64,000 bases of DNA from Microseira sp041929235 (GTDB lineage Bacteria; Cyanobacteriota; Cyanobacteriia; Cyanobacteriales; Aerosakkonemataceae), in the NCBI RefSeq assembly GCF_041929235.1, contig NZ_JBHFNP010000228.1, forward strand, positions 1-64,000. Direction: 5' to 3'. Below the pieces are notes generated by a model. The model saw only the letters and a list, made by a program, of their open reading frames with translations, did not search any database and was not told the origin of the DNA. Shown one piece after another: positions 25,587 to 34,220 of the stretch. The position numbers and the translations under genes are program-made. Every line of letters starts with the position of its first letter. Position 1 is the stretch's first letter.

Positions 25587-27092
25587 ATGACACAGACATT
25601 ATTAAACAACCGCTATCGCCCGATCCGGGGATTGAGCAGTGGTGGATTTGGTGAAACCTTTTTGGCAGAAGATACTCACATGCCGTCTGGACGCCGCTGC
25701 GTAATTAAGCAACTTAAACCGATTACCAACAATCCTCAGATTTACCAGCTGGTGCAAGAGCGGTTTCAGCGCGAAGCTGCGATTTTAGAGGAACTGGGTG
25801 AAGGTAGCAATCAAATTCCCAAACTGTATGCTTATTTCTCAGTCAATGGGCAATTCTATTTGGTTCAAGAGTGGATTAAAGGCGAGACGCTAACCAATAA
25901 ACTGAAACAGCAAGGACTATTGAGTGAAAGTGCCGTCAGAGATATTTTGATGACTCTGTTGCTAGTGCTGGATTATGTCCATAGCAAACCCATGGTGCAT
26001 CGAGATATCAAGCCAGACAATATTATTGTGCGACAACGGGATGGTAAGCCGGTTTTGATTGATTTCGGGGCGGTTAAAGAAACAATGGGTACAGTGGTAA
26101 ATGCTCAGGGAAATAACACAAGTTCAATTGTAATTGGCACACCCGGTTTTATGCCTAGCGAGCAGGCAGCAGGAAGACCAGTTTATTCTAGCGATTTATA
26201 CAGTTTGGCGCTGACTGCAATTTATTTGCTGACTGGGAAAATGCCCCAAGCATTAGATATAGATCCGGGTACAGGAAACATTTTGTGGCGTCGCTATGCT
26301 TTGAATGTTAGTCCTAATCTGGCAGATGTACTGGACAAGGCAATTGAGTCTCATCCGCGCGATCGCTATCCGACTGCACGAGCCATGCTAGATGCTTTGC
26401 AGTCTGTTTCGAGTCCTATTCCTCCTACCATACCTGCTCAACATCCACCGATTGTATCTCCACCACCTACGCAAAAATCTGCTCAAACAGTTCCGCCTAT
26501 TGCTTCGACCTTAGATACAGGAATTGGGCAAAAAGCGATTATTATTGCCAGTTTGATCTTAGGTAGTTTGATCGGTGCATCGGTAATTGTTGGTCTTTCC
26601 CTTAACAGACAGCCTCAACTAGCATCGGAACAAATAACAAGCCCAATCAATCCGTCTTCTACGCAATCCCCATTTTCTTCACCTTCTCAGTCAAGCACAA
26701 TATCGCCTGTAAACAGCAACCAAGCCAATAACACAAGTAGGAATGATATTTCTAGACCATCACCGGAGCAAGTTGTGCGAGAGCAATATTCAAATATTAA
26801 TAACCGTCAGTATCAAGCTGCATGGAATAAGTTGTCTTCCAGTTTCCAAAATAATAAAACAGTTTTCCGCGATGGTTACAGATCGTATGTAGAATGGTGG
26901 GAAACTGTTAGCCAAGTAAATCTTGAGGAAGTTACGAATGTAGAAGTCAGAAACGATACTGCTACTGTAAATATTCGGTTGCAATACTCCAAATCTGGAA
27001 AGGTGGCATCTGAGTCTCGACGACTCTTGCTTGTGTGGGATGCTGCAAGTGCCAGTTGGCTTATTGATAATACAAAGCTTATTCGTGATTGA
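25587..27092 (+). CDS. Ser/Thr protein kinase with C-terminal extracellular-type domain
   Basis: 501 residues. The kinase domain covers residues 9-275: glycine loop SSGGFGETF, Lys41 in VIKQLK, the catalytic loop HRDIKPDN near 137 and DFG near 158 (LIDFGAVKET). A Pro-rich linker leads to one membrane helix (KAIIIASLILGSLIGASVIV, near 313-334), an Ser/Thr/Asn-rich spacer and a C-terminal NTF2-like/DUF4878-type domain (EQVVREQYSNINNRQYQAAW onwards). It belongs to the cyanobacterial Spk type. Its targets are unknown. Confidence 0.88.
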   Translation: MTQTLLNNRYRPIRGLSSGGFGETFLAEDTHMPSGRRCVIKQLKPITNNPQIYQLVQERFQREAAILEELGEGSNQIPKLYAYFSVNGQFYLVQEWIKGETLTNKLKQQGLLSESAVRDILMTLLLVLDYVHSKPMVHRDIKPDNIIVRQRDGKPVLIDFGAVKETMGTVVNAQGNNTSSIVIGTPGFMPSEQAAGRPVYSSDLYSLALTAIYLLTGKMPQALDIDPGTGNILWRRYALNVSPNLADVLDKAIESHPRDRYPTARAMLDALQSVSSPIPPTIPAQHPPIVSPPPTQKSAQTVPPIASTLDTGIGQKAIIIASLILGSLIGASVIVGLSLNRQPQLASEQITSPINPSSTQSPFSSPSQSSTISPVNSNQANNTSRNDISRPSPEQVVREQYSNINNRQYQAAWNKLSSSFQNNKTVFRDGYRSYVEWWETVSQVNLEEVTNVEVRNDTATVNIRLQYSKSGKVASESRRLLLVWDAASASWLIDNTKLIRD

Positions 27093-27249
27093 CTGGATTA
27101 TAACTAACAGGAATCATAACAATAGTCCCTGGCAAGGCGATCGCATTCACCCCACCCCATCCAACAGCTTGATGGATAGCAAGCGATCGCACCCCATTTC
27201 CCCTATCCTAATTCTCATAACACCCTACACAAAAAATCAGAGTCACCCC

Positions 27250-27741
27250 ATGAGCGAAACCAGATTGCTAAAACAATTACCCGCCCAATTAATCTCACCA
27301 GAAAACTTTCAACCTTACGGTCAAGTTATCTACGCCTCATCCGACGGCAAACATTACGATTCAACTGATGCTCAACTCTTACTCAACAACGGTATTCCCC
27401 GCTTCTACATCATGCGTCTTACCGAAAGAGGGCGTAAATTTCACAAAATTACTCGCCACGTCAAATGCACTCAATGTTTAGGTTCCCTCGAAGGCAAAGA
27501 ATGGTTAATCGCAGTCGCCCCACCAAGTGAAGCACCCGCACCTAAATTAGAAGAAATATCCGCTTTTCGGATTCCTGGCAATTGTTTTATTAAATTAGAA
27601 GTAGGAACCTGGCACGCTGGCCCTTATTTCGATGGTGAATTTGTGGATTTCTACAACCTAGAACTCAGCGACACAAATATCACCGACCACGACACTTATA
27701 ACTTCTTACAAAACCAGAACTTAGAACTAGAAATTGTTTAA
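27250..27741 (+). CDS. Ureidoglycolate lyase family protein
   Basis: 163 residues from ATG 27250 (MSETRLLKQLPAQLIS). The frame is open further upstream, but that part overlaps the kinase gene and lacks family character. Hallmarks are ENFQPYGQVIYASSDG near residue 20, THIS-type HKITRHVKCTQCLGSLEG near 73, and KLEVGTWHAGPYFDG near 120. The family splits ureidoglycolate to glyoxylate and urea in purine salvage. Its exact substrate in cyanobacteria is not certain. The last codons are copied into the tandem repeat that follows. Confidence 0.85.
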   Translation: MSETRLLKQLPAQLISPENFQPYGQVIYASSDGKHYDSTDAQLLLNNGIPRFYIMRLTERGRKFHKITRHVKCTQCLGSLEGKEWLIAVAPPSEAPAPKLEEISAFRIPGNCFIKLEVGTWHAGPYFDGEFVDFYNLELSDTNITDHDTYNFLQNQNLELEIV

Positions 27742-28145
27742 AAATGTAGGGTGCGTTAACGTAGTGTAACGCACCATCTTTGGCTAGAAATTGTTTAAAA
27801 ATGTAGGTGGCGTTAACGTAGTGTAACGCACCATCTTTGGCTAGAAATTATTTAAAAATGTAGGTGGCGTTAACACAGTGTAATACTAAATCCGCTTTCA
27901 TTACCCCCTTTATGGCGAACGACTAAAGTCGCGCCTAAACAAACAAAGACCGCCTGCGCGGTCTGTAAGAATAAAGGGGGTCGTTAACCCGGATTTGGTA
28001 TAACGCACCATCTTTGGCTATAAATTGTTTAAAAATGTAGGGTGCGTTAACGCAGTGTAACGCACCATCTTTGGCCTATAAATTGTTTAAAATGTAGTAA
28101 CGCACCATCTTTGGCGGTGCGTTACGCTGACGCTAACGCACCCTA
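27728..28145. repeat. Tandem array of the gtgcgttaacg palindrome with gene tail
   Basis: About five copies of a unit of roughly 63 bases: ctagaaattgtttaaaaatg, then taggtggcgttaacg and agtgtaacgcaccatctttg. The unit begins with the last codons and stop of the ureidoglycolate lyase gene, so the array arose by duplication across the gene end. Copy three is split by a MITE-like insertion (27884-28000), and the last copy is partly deleted. Single copies of the palindrome occur at 46052, 47311 and 60171. Confidence 0.85.
27884..28000. mobile_element. MITE-like palindromic insertion, 117 bp
   Basis: It interrupts copy three of the tandem array, between agtgtaa and taacgcacc. It is flanked by TAA on both sides (27881-27883 and 28001-28003), so a short target duplication is visible. 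The ends are inverted: tactaaatccg on the left, cggatttggta on the right (10 of 11 pair). Inside there is a second inverted pair (accccctttat / ataaagggggt) and a small hairpin (agaccgcctgcgcggtct). No coding capacity. The parent transposon is not in the window. Confidence 0.75.
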
Positions 28146-28149
28146 CTTG

Positions 28150-29625
28150 TTACAGATCTTGTCCCCCCTCTCCTTGCAGTAGTGGGGGCTCGGGGGAGTG
28201 GTCTCTACACGCATCAATCAACCCTTTAACGCCACTTACCGGCACAATTTTTATCCCCAATTTATCGGCAAGTTCTTCAACTGTCATATCATCCAAAAAG
28301 CGAGAATCTCCATGCTTCAGCATCAGGGAAGGTAACAGAATTGCATCCCCTAATTCCCGCCCTTGTAAACCTGCGAGCAAATCCTGTCCCGTCAACAAAC
28401 CAGTCACTGTTATTTGCTGTCCCCAATAGTCGCTACAAAGGGCGACCATATTTATTTCTAATCCTTCTACTCCATTAAGTCTTTGCAGAATCGGTTGAAA
28501 TGCCAATTCAACCGCATTACCGACTACCCAGGTCAATTTTCGCGGCGGGGAAACTTGCTTTGGTAGGCGTTTTGCTGCCTCTTCAAACTGTCTCAAAAAT
28601 AGGCGAATTGAACCGACGCCGTTGTCTATTTGGGGATAATTTTCGTAGTGAGATTCGGGAGGCAATTCCTGTCCGGCGATTAAAAACCATTCGTCTGCTA
28701 ACCAAATACACTGGGACTTTTGATTTTGAGTTCCCCCCTTATTAAGGGGGGGCAGGGGGGGATCTGATTTTCGATTAAGCAGTTTACTTTTATGTCTTGG
28801 TTTTGCAGTTTGTATATTTCTTTCCTGTTGCAATAATTGTTGAATTTTTTGGACTTGGGCAATAACTTCTTGGGCTTTTTCCGGAGTTACGGCGGTTAAT
28901 TCGTCTTCTGATGGACGAAACCGAGTTAACCCTACTGGAACTACTGCTACAGATGCTACTGCGGGGACATCTCCTGTGTGAAATTGGGCTAAATCTAGTA
29001 AGGTTCTTTCTAAGTGTATGCCGTCGTTAATGCCGGGACAAACAACTACTTGGGCGTGAATTTGCAAACGCCTTTCTTGAAACCACTTAATCTGCTCTAA
29101 AATTTGTCCAGCGCGGGGATTTTTTAGCAGGCGAATGCGTATTTCTGGTTCCGTTGCGTGGACGGATACGTAGAGGGGAGATAGGCGCATTTGTGCGATG
29201 CGTTCCCATTCTCTTTGGGTAAGATTGGTTAAGGTTAAATACGACCCATACAGGAAACTGAGGCGATAGTCATCGTCCTTAAGATAGAGAGATTCTCGTT
29301 TCCCCGGTGGTTGTTGATCGATGAAGCAAAACGGACAGCGGTTATTGCACTGAATTAAACCGTCAAAGAGGGCGGTTTCAAATTCTATACCTAAATCATC
29401 GTCCCAGTCTTTTTCGATTTCAATTTTATGGGTTTTGCCAGCGGCGTCTAATACTTCCAATTCCAGTATTTCATCGGAACATAGGAATTTATAATCGATC
29501 AGATCGCGGGGTTTTTTGCCGTTGATGGCAACTAAGCGATCGCCGACTTCAAACCCAATCTCAGCACCGATAGAATTGGGCAGCACCCTGGTAATTAAAG
29601 CTGGACGAATTGCAGTCTCGCTCAT
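28150..29625 (-). CDS. TIGR03279-type radical SAM/DUF512 protein
   Basis: A cyanobacteria-wide protein of unknown reaction. It has an N-terminal PDZ-like part (PALITRVLPNSIGAEIGFEV), a Cys cluster CNNRCPFC (C-x3-C-x2-C, near residue 93) for an iron-sulfur cluster, YLKDDDYRLSFLYGSYLTLT, and a C-terminal DUF512 region (LAGLQGRELGDAILLPSLML). ATG 29625 (MSETAIRPAL) is preferred, because the 20 codons before it are a translated aattgctaattg repeat. Residues around 290-305 (SDPPLPPLNKGGTQNQKS) come from an inserted palindrome at 28731-28764. The C-terminal tail (EPPLLQGEGGQDL) also looks repeat-derived. Confidence 0.85.
   Translation of the reverse strand: MSETAIRPALITRVLPNSIGAEIGFEVGDRLVAINGKKPRDLIDYKFLCSDEILELEVLDAAGKTHKIEIEKDWDDDLGIEFETALFDGLIQCNNRCPFCFIDQQPPGKRESLYLKDDDYRLSFLYGSYLTLTNLTQREWERIAQMRLSPLYVSVHATEPEIRIRLLKNPRAGQILEQIKWFQERRLQIHAQVVVCPGINDGIHLERTLLDLAQFHTGDVPAVASVAVVPVGLTRFRPSEDELTAVTPEKAQEVIAQVQKIQQLLQQERNIQTAKPRHKSKLLNRKSDPPLPPLNKGGTQNQKSQCIWLADEWFLIAGQELPPESHYENYPQIDNGVGSIRLFLRQFEEAAKRLPKQVSPPRKLTWVVGNAVELAFQPILQRLNGVEGLEINMVALCSDYWGQQITVTGLLTGQDLLAGLQGRELGDAILLPSLMLKHGDSRFLDDMTVEELADKLGIKIVPVSGVKGLIDACRDHSPEPPLLQGEGGQDL
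28731..28764 (-). repeat. In-frame gatcccccc palindrome in the TIGR03279-type gene
   Basis: The same palindrome as in the tocopherol cyclase gene, here on the minus strand with core cttaataagg, translated in frame as DPPLPPLNKGG. It lies between the conserved radical SAM half and the C-terminal DUF512 half, in a region likely to be a surface linker. Confidence 0.85.
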
Positions 29626-29696
29626 TGCTAATTGCTCGTTGCTAATTGTTAATTGTTCATTGCTATTAGCTGTAGCGATGAACAATTAACCGCCTA

Positions 29697-30674
29697 TTAG
29701 ATATTTTGCAACAATCCTGCGGCGATCGCTGCCAAAATTACCACCCCAAACACCAATCGGTACGCGATAAACACAAACGTACTCTGTGTTTGTAAAAAAC
29801 GCAACAACCACGCGATGGAAAGATAGGAAAATACTGCCGCAGAAATTACCCCAACAAGCAGGGGAATTGCTCCGATACCGGCAAATCCTGTTTCTAGCAC
29901 GCCTTTAAACTCGACTAATCCAGCTAGGGTAATTGCTGGAAGTCCGAGTAAAAATGAGAACCTCGCTGCTGTTTCGCGCTTCAAACTCATAAATAATCCA
30001 GCGGTGAGGGTGGAACCGGAACGAGAAACGCCGGGAATTAACGCCATTGCCTGGGCTAACCCCATTAATACGCCATCTTTGACGCCTAGCTTGTTAAAAT
30101 CGCGCTTGCGAGTTCCCAGTTTTTCTGCTACTCCCAGCAATAGTGACATGACAATCGATGCAGTTGCGATCGCTGCCATACTCCGGAGGGGCGAGTTATC
30201 AAAATCGGGAATAAATTTCTTAATCAGCAGTCCGAAAAAGACAATCGGTATGGTTCCCAGAGCAATTCCTACTGCCATGCGGAAGTCGTTATCTTGATAA
30301 TCCTGACGGGAAATTGCCGCGATCGCTCCCAAGGTAATATTCGTGATATCCCGCCAGAAGTACCACAGCACGGCGGCGATGCTCCCCAGCTGAATTACAG
30401 CTGTAAAGGCAACCCCCGGATCTCCCCACCCCAATGCTACCGGCACGACTTTTAAATGCGCCGTGCTGCTGATGGGCAAAAACTCGGTCAATCCCTGCAC
30501 TGCCCCTAAAATAATTGCCTGAAATATATTTACCTGAGCAACGTCACCCGCGACTGACGCCGGTGCAGTCGCCTGTGCCAGTTGCGTGCTAATAGCTTTG
30601 ATGGGCAACGCCAGAATGGCGCTAGTCACTCCCATACTTGCGAACGTCAGTAGTTGATTTCTTGATAAAGACAT
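29697..30674 (-). CDS. uppP: Undecaprenyl-diphosphatase
   Basis: Removes one phosphate from undecaprenyl diphosphate at the membrane so that the lipid carrier for peptidoglycan can be reused. The two BacA/UppP signatures are present: GAVQGLTEFLPISSTAHL (near residue 57) and LIPGVSRSGSTLTAGL (near 214). 325 residues with about eight membrane helices. The first 45 residues form an extra N-terminal hydrophobic segment and linker, as in several cyanobacterial homologues. An 11-base gap plus a repeat separates it from the radical SAM gene downstream. Confidence 0.92.
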   Translation of the reverse strand: MSLSRNQLLTFASMGVTSAILALPIKAISTQLAQATAPASVAGDVAQVNIFQAIILGAVQGLTEFLPISSTAHLKVVPVALGWGDPGVAFTAVIQLGSIAAVLWYFWRDITNITLGAIAAISRQDYQDNDFRMAVGIALGTIPIVFFGLLIKKFIPDFDNSPLRSMAAIATASIVMSLLLGVAEKLGTRKRDFNKLGVKDGVLMGLAQAMALIPGVSRSGSTLTAGLFMSLKRETAARFSFLLGLPAITLAGLVEFKGVLETGFAGIGAIPLLVGVISAAVFSYLSIAWLLRFLQTQSTFVFIAYRLVFGVVILAAIAAGLLQNI

Positions 30675-30874
30675 AGTTTTTCTGCTAATGGGGCATGGGG
30701 CATCGGGTATCGGGAATGGGATATCTTCTTTGTTTTCCTTGTCTCCCCTCTCTCAATCAAAAAGCCCCATGACAGTCTCGTCCAACTAAGATAAGATTAA
30801 CAATGCCCCCCTGGGGGATATTTTTTGTGATATCTTAAATAAAATTAACTAAAGTAACAAAAATTAAAAATACG

Positions 30875-31609
30875 TTGTTAAACAATACCTTGTCTGCCTA
30901 CACCCCCGTTCCTACCGCGATCGCTTCAACGCCGCCAAAGGCGATCAAATCTACCACCCGGTGGCGGATTGGCTCGCAGAAAGCCTGGTTAACCTTCGCG
31001 GCGGCATCGTTTCTGGTTTCAGTGCCGGTGTTTATCCAAGCGCCCTTAGTAAGGCTGCTGCCGTGGTTGAGTTTGGTTTTAACAATTGGCTGGTTAGGTC
31101 TGGCTGTGGTGCTGTGGAGGCGCAAGGAAACCCATATTTGGGGAGATTTACTGGTGGGTTTCACCTGGAGTTGGTTAGCGGGGTCGATTTATTGGGGTTG
31201 GTGGCGCTGGGAACCCCTAATTCACTTGCCGGTGGAGGCGATCGGATTACCGTTTGCTTTAGTATGCTTGAGTCGTCGTTGGGGGCAGATGGGAAATTGG
31301 TTTTATATCGGTTCGTTGTTTGGCACGGCGGTGACGGATCTGTATTTTTACATAGTGGATTTGATTCCTTTTTGGCGGCAGTTGATGCGGGTAGAACCGG
31401 AATTAGCGACACCGATATTGCAACAAGCGCTGGCACAAGTCCAGACTCCCTGGGGGATCGCATCAGCAGCAGCACTGGCTGTAATTCTCCTAATTGTGGG
31501 GACTTTACCGTTGCGCTGCGGGCAGTTACACTGGTGGGCGTTCAGTGGAGCAGTCTTGAGTACAATTATGGTGGATAGCCTGTTTTGGCTGGCTGCAAGA
31601 GCCGCCTAA
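30875..31609 (+). CDS. DUF3120 membrane protein
   Basis: 244 residues. The only start is TTG 30875 (MLNNTLSAYTPVP). Six or so membrane helices are visible, with the Trp-rich loop GFTWSWLAGSIYWGWWRWEP and the segment GQLHWWAFSGAVLSTIMVD that I associate with DUF3120, a family restricted to photosynthetic bacteria and plastids and of unknown function. It stands alone, with uppP diverging upstream. A 205-codon frame in another register (30961-31578) is its shadow. Confidence 0.8.
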   Translation: MLNNTLSAYTPVPTAIASTPPKAIKSTTRWRIGSQKAWLTFAAASFLVSVPVFIQAPLVRLLPWLSLVLTIGWLGLAVVLWRRKETHIWGDLLVGFTWSWLAGSIYWGWWRWEPLIHLPVEAIGLPFALVCLSRRWGQMGNWFYIGSLFGTAVTDLYFYIVDLIPFWRQLMRVEPELATPILQQALAQVQTPWGIASAAALAVILLIVGTLPLRCGQLHWWAFSGAVLSTIMVDSLFWLAARAA

Positions 31610-31911
31610 GCGAGCAGTTCACCTTGCCTGTATTCCCAGCAGCTCGAGTGCCTGAAGTGCTATTTTTTTATGCTGGAAAAAACAGCGATCGGGAACTGTA
31701 GTAAGCGATCTTGGCTAAGCAGGCATCCCTTTTGCAGGTTAGACTCCAACGAGTACTTGAGGGCACGCGGGAATCTAAAAGGAATGGGCGAGCATTACCC
31801 ATCTGGTCGAAGACTCGTTATCTGTTGGCCAAAAGGTGACGCGCAGCCCCAAAAATCCCTCGGCTGTAGCCGAGATTGTCAAACAAGGTTAAAAACTCTG
31901 GCTGACTCTAG
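31610..31911. other. Intergenic, no supported gene
   Basis: About 300 bases between DUF3120 and the FHA-cyclase gene. The 87-codon frame at 31670-31933 is Arg/Cys-rich and has no ribosome site. No repeats of the dispersed families occur here. Confidence 0.5.
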
Positions 31912-32919
31912 GTGGCTTTTCAGTCGGTGGTGACATTGCAACCCACTTCCACTCCTTATCTGTTACTGCGGACCGAATCCGGAAATCGCTACCTTCCATT
32001 AGTGGGCAGTCATTGCTGGACTATTGGTCGGAGTGATGACAACAACTTCGTAATCACAGACCGCTGGATTTCTCGGAACCATGCCATGTTGCAGTGCATG
32101 GAAACGGGAGAATTTTATTTAATCGATCTCGGCAGTCGTAACGGCTCGTTTGTCAACGGACGACGAGTCAGCGTACCCGTAACGTTACGACACGGCGATC
32201 GCCTCACGTTCGGTCAGACCGAACTGGAGTTTTTCTGCCCTGGCGGGATGCACCAGCCTTTCTCGACTGGTAACTTGATCTCAGACGATTTAACGGCGAC
32301 TTCTGCGTTACACGTGCGCCGTCTAATCTCGGTCATGGTGGTTGACATTCGCGACTTTACCGTTTTAACCAGGCAACTCGATGAAAAGATCCTCTCAGAA
32401 GTCATCGGCACCTGGTTTCGTCATTCCGGCAGCATTATTCGCAAATACGGCAGCTGGGTGGACAAATATATCGGCGATGCGGTGATGGCAGTTTGGTTTC
32501 ATGGCAGCCAAAAAGTCACTACCAGCGAGATCGCTCAGGTGTGTGGGGCGTTGAACGATCTGTATAAAATGACCCGCGAGCTTAATATGCAATACCCCTT
32601 ACCCTTCCCGTTGCGAATAGGAGCCGGGATCAATACAGGGTATGCCATGGTAGGCAATACCGGCAGTGGGGATCGCCCAGACTACACCGCTCTGGGCGAT
32701 ACGGTGAATGCTGCCTTTCGCTTAGAATCCTCTACCAAAGAACTGCGCCTCGATGTCGCTTTCGGCGAAGCAACTTACGAATATCTCTTGCCTTTGGGGA
32801 TAGAGCAAGCTGGTTTCCAGCAACACACGGTGCATCTGAAAGGCTACGATAGCCCGACCGTCACCTATGCCGGAACTTTTGTGGATCTGGAGGCTCTATT
32901 GCAAAGGCAACTTCAGTGA
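31912..32919 (+). CDS. FHA domain-nucleotide cyclase fusion
   Basis: 335 residues from GTG 31912. Residues about 20-110 form a forkhead-associated domain (WTIGRSDDNNFVI, then ISRNHAMLQ, then LIDLGSRNGSFVNG), which binds phosphothreonine. Residues about 140-320 form a class III cyclase catalytic domain: MVVDIRDFTVLTR (metal Asp), KYGSWVDKYIGDAVMAVW (second Asp) and RIGAGINTGYAMVGNTG, then YTALGDTVNAAFRLE (transition-state residues). The visible residues suggest adenylate cyclase, but specificity cannot be fixed by eye. The FHA domain could link it to a Ser/Thr kinase such as that at 25.6 kb (inference). Confidence 0.9.
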   Translation: MAFQSVVTLQPTSTPYLLLRTESGNRYLPLVGSHCWTIGRSDDNNFVITDRWISRNHAMLQCMETGEFYLIDLGSRNGSFVNGRRVSVPVTLRHGDRLTFGQTELEFFCPGGMHQPFSTGNLISDDLTATSALHVRRLISVMVVDIRDFTVLTRQLDEKILSEVIGTWFRHSGSIIRKYGSWVDKYIGDAVMAVWFHGSQKVTTSEIAQVCGALNDLYKMTRELNMQYPLPFPLRIGAGINTGYAMVGNTGSGDRPDYTALGDTVNAAFRLESSTKELRLDVAFGEATYEYLLPLGIEQAGFQQHTVHLKGYDSPTVTYAGTFVDLEALLQRQLQ

Positions 32920-32984
32920 CATGGCTTGATCCCAAACCCTCTGTCTGGAATAATCGAGCATGGGCAAAGCGGTAATGCGTTTAA

Positions 32985-33400
32985 CTTTTCCGCTGTAAGT
33001 CCCCCACTGTAATCTCTGATTTAGTGGCGGGATATAAGGCGGCAGCAGTCTACAATTGGCACATCAATTGTTGTACAGGAATGTTCTTCCAAGCTCTGTT
33101 TGAGTGAAAGGTAGGCTTATACTCCGAGAGCATCCACCGCTTTGGGGAAGCCTACACCTCCACGAAAGCAAAGAACTGGTGCAGTCGCATCATGAATAAT
33201 ACAAAAAAACGCCTCGTTGTACCCAGGGACTCTGGGGAATCAAAACGCCTATGCAGTCGATCTGTCGGGGAGTAAGTCATAGGGCTGCTCTAGATAAGTG
33301 GCAAAAAACCCGTAAGGGAAGTAACTAGGAATGCCTTATCGCGAGGTAAGGAAGCCAACACTATAATCTTCGATTTAGTGTTGGAGGATGTCAATAATCT
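32985..33400. mobile_element. IS200/IS605-type right-end remnants
   Basis: Two related hairpins lie here: 33001-33031 (cccccact...agtggcggg) and 33355-33384 (ccaacact...agtgttgg). They share the loop pattern taatctNNgattt, with 19 of 22 central bases alike. The second is followed by aggatgtcaa, the type of end I know from cyanobacterial IS200/IS605 elements. The intervening 300 bases read in pieces, with no intact frame (one fragment is KKRLVVPRDSGESKRL). The psbU start lies only about 65 bases beyond this end. Confidence 0.55.
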
Positions 33401-33454
33401 TTGATACATGCTGTGTGTGGGCAAAAGACCCATCTTTGAGGGAGGTACTGATTT

Positions 33455-33883
33455 ATGAAACGATTGTTACGTTTGTTAACAATACTTGCTTTGGTCGTAG
33501 GATGCCTGGGATGGCTGGGTCAGACCCAAGCGGCAATGGCAGCATCTTTGAGCGATATCGCATTTCGCCCAACTCCTGTTTTAGCAGCCGAGGTACTGCG
33601 GAACAAGGTGGACGAAAAGTTAGGCGAGATGGGCTACAAAATAGACTTGAACAACACGAACGTGCGAGCCTTTAGGAAGCTGCCAGGGATGTTCCCCAAC
33701 CTGGCGGCGAAAATTGTCGAAAATGCTCCCTACAAAAAGGTAGAAGACGTGCTGGAGATTCCCGGACTCAGCGATCGCCAAAAACAACTGCTGCAAGCCA
33801 ACCTGGATGAATTTACCGTCACTGATGTCGAGACATCCTTGGTCGAAGGAGACGATCGGATTAATAACGGTGTCTATCGGTAA
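33455..33883 (+). CDS. psbU: Photosystem II extrinsic 12-kDa protein
   Basis: A lumenal subunit that stabilises the oxygen-evolving cluster of photosystem II. 142 residues: a signal peptide (MKRLLRLLTILALVVGCLG ... AMAAS), then the mature protein with KIDLNNTNVRAFRKLPGMFP and the helix-hairpin-helix-like PYKKVEDVLEIPGLSDRQK, both characteristic of PsbU. ATG 33455 follows GAGGGAGG at a good distance. The upstream region is the end of an IS-like remnant. Confidence 0.95.
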   Translation: MKRLLRLLTILALVVGCLGWLGQTQAAMAASLSDIAFRPTPVLAAEVLRNKVDEKLGEMGYKIDLNNTNVRAFRKLPGMFPNLAAKIVENAPYKKVEDVLEIPGLSDRQKQLLQANLDEFTVTDVETSLVEGDDRINNGVYR

Positions 33884-34075
33884 TGGGTAATGGCATTCCC
33901 AGGCGACCGCCTGGGTCACGAGGGTAATGGGTAATGGAAAAAATTATCCACCCGCCGCTTGCCCGTCGCACTTCCAGCTAGATCGGGACTTAGGCAAAGA
34001 AACCGGGTTTCTATGAAAAATCGAGATAGCAGCAAGAAACCCGGTTTCTAGGTTCTTCTGGCTTAAGTCCAGCTA
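33881..34075. repeat. taatggg and AAACCCGG repeats after psbU
   Basis: Short gggtaatgg units (33881-33940), then two facing AAACCCGG elements (about 33997-34012 and 34033-34050). The pair forms a long potential hairpin downstream of psbU. Confidence 0.7.
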
Positions 34076-34097
34076 GATAGTAAACAGCTAAATCCTC

Positions 34098-34132
34098 AAA
34101 ATTCCCACTACTGTAGTTGTAGTGGGAATTTT
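34098..34132. terminator. Strong bidirectional intrinsic terminator
   Basis: The perfect 14-bp stem aaaattcccactac (34098-34111) / gtagtgggaatttt (34119-34132) has a 7-base loop and T-runs on both strands. It could end transcripts coming from psbU and from the convergent TnpB remnant. Confidence 0.75.
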
Positions 34133-34220
34133 TACAGATAAACTTAATTAACCCTCTTGTGTCACTGGCAGAGTATTTTGACATCCTCACCGTGCCTTTA
34201 GGCACGGTGATTCCCTTTCC

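Noticed and set aside
27031..27249. N-terminal extension of the ureidoglycolate lyase frame
   Set aside because: It overlaps the kinase gene and lacks family character. The ATG at 27250 gives the usual N-terminus.
27728..28145. CRISPR array
   Set aside because: Units are adjacent and palindromic, without unique spacers, and no cas genes are present.
30961..31578. 205-codon plus-strand frame
   Set aside because: It lies in another register of the DUF3120 gene, which has clear family motifs and membrane helices.
31670..31933. 87-codon Arg/Cys-rich frame upstream of the FHA-cyclase
   Set aside because: No ribosome site, and it runs into the cyclase gene in another frame.
32985..33400. Cobalamin riboswitch, 6S RNA or RNase P RNA upstream of psbU
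   Set aside because: None of their conserved cores could be found, and the hairpins fit IS200/IS605-type ends better.
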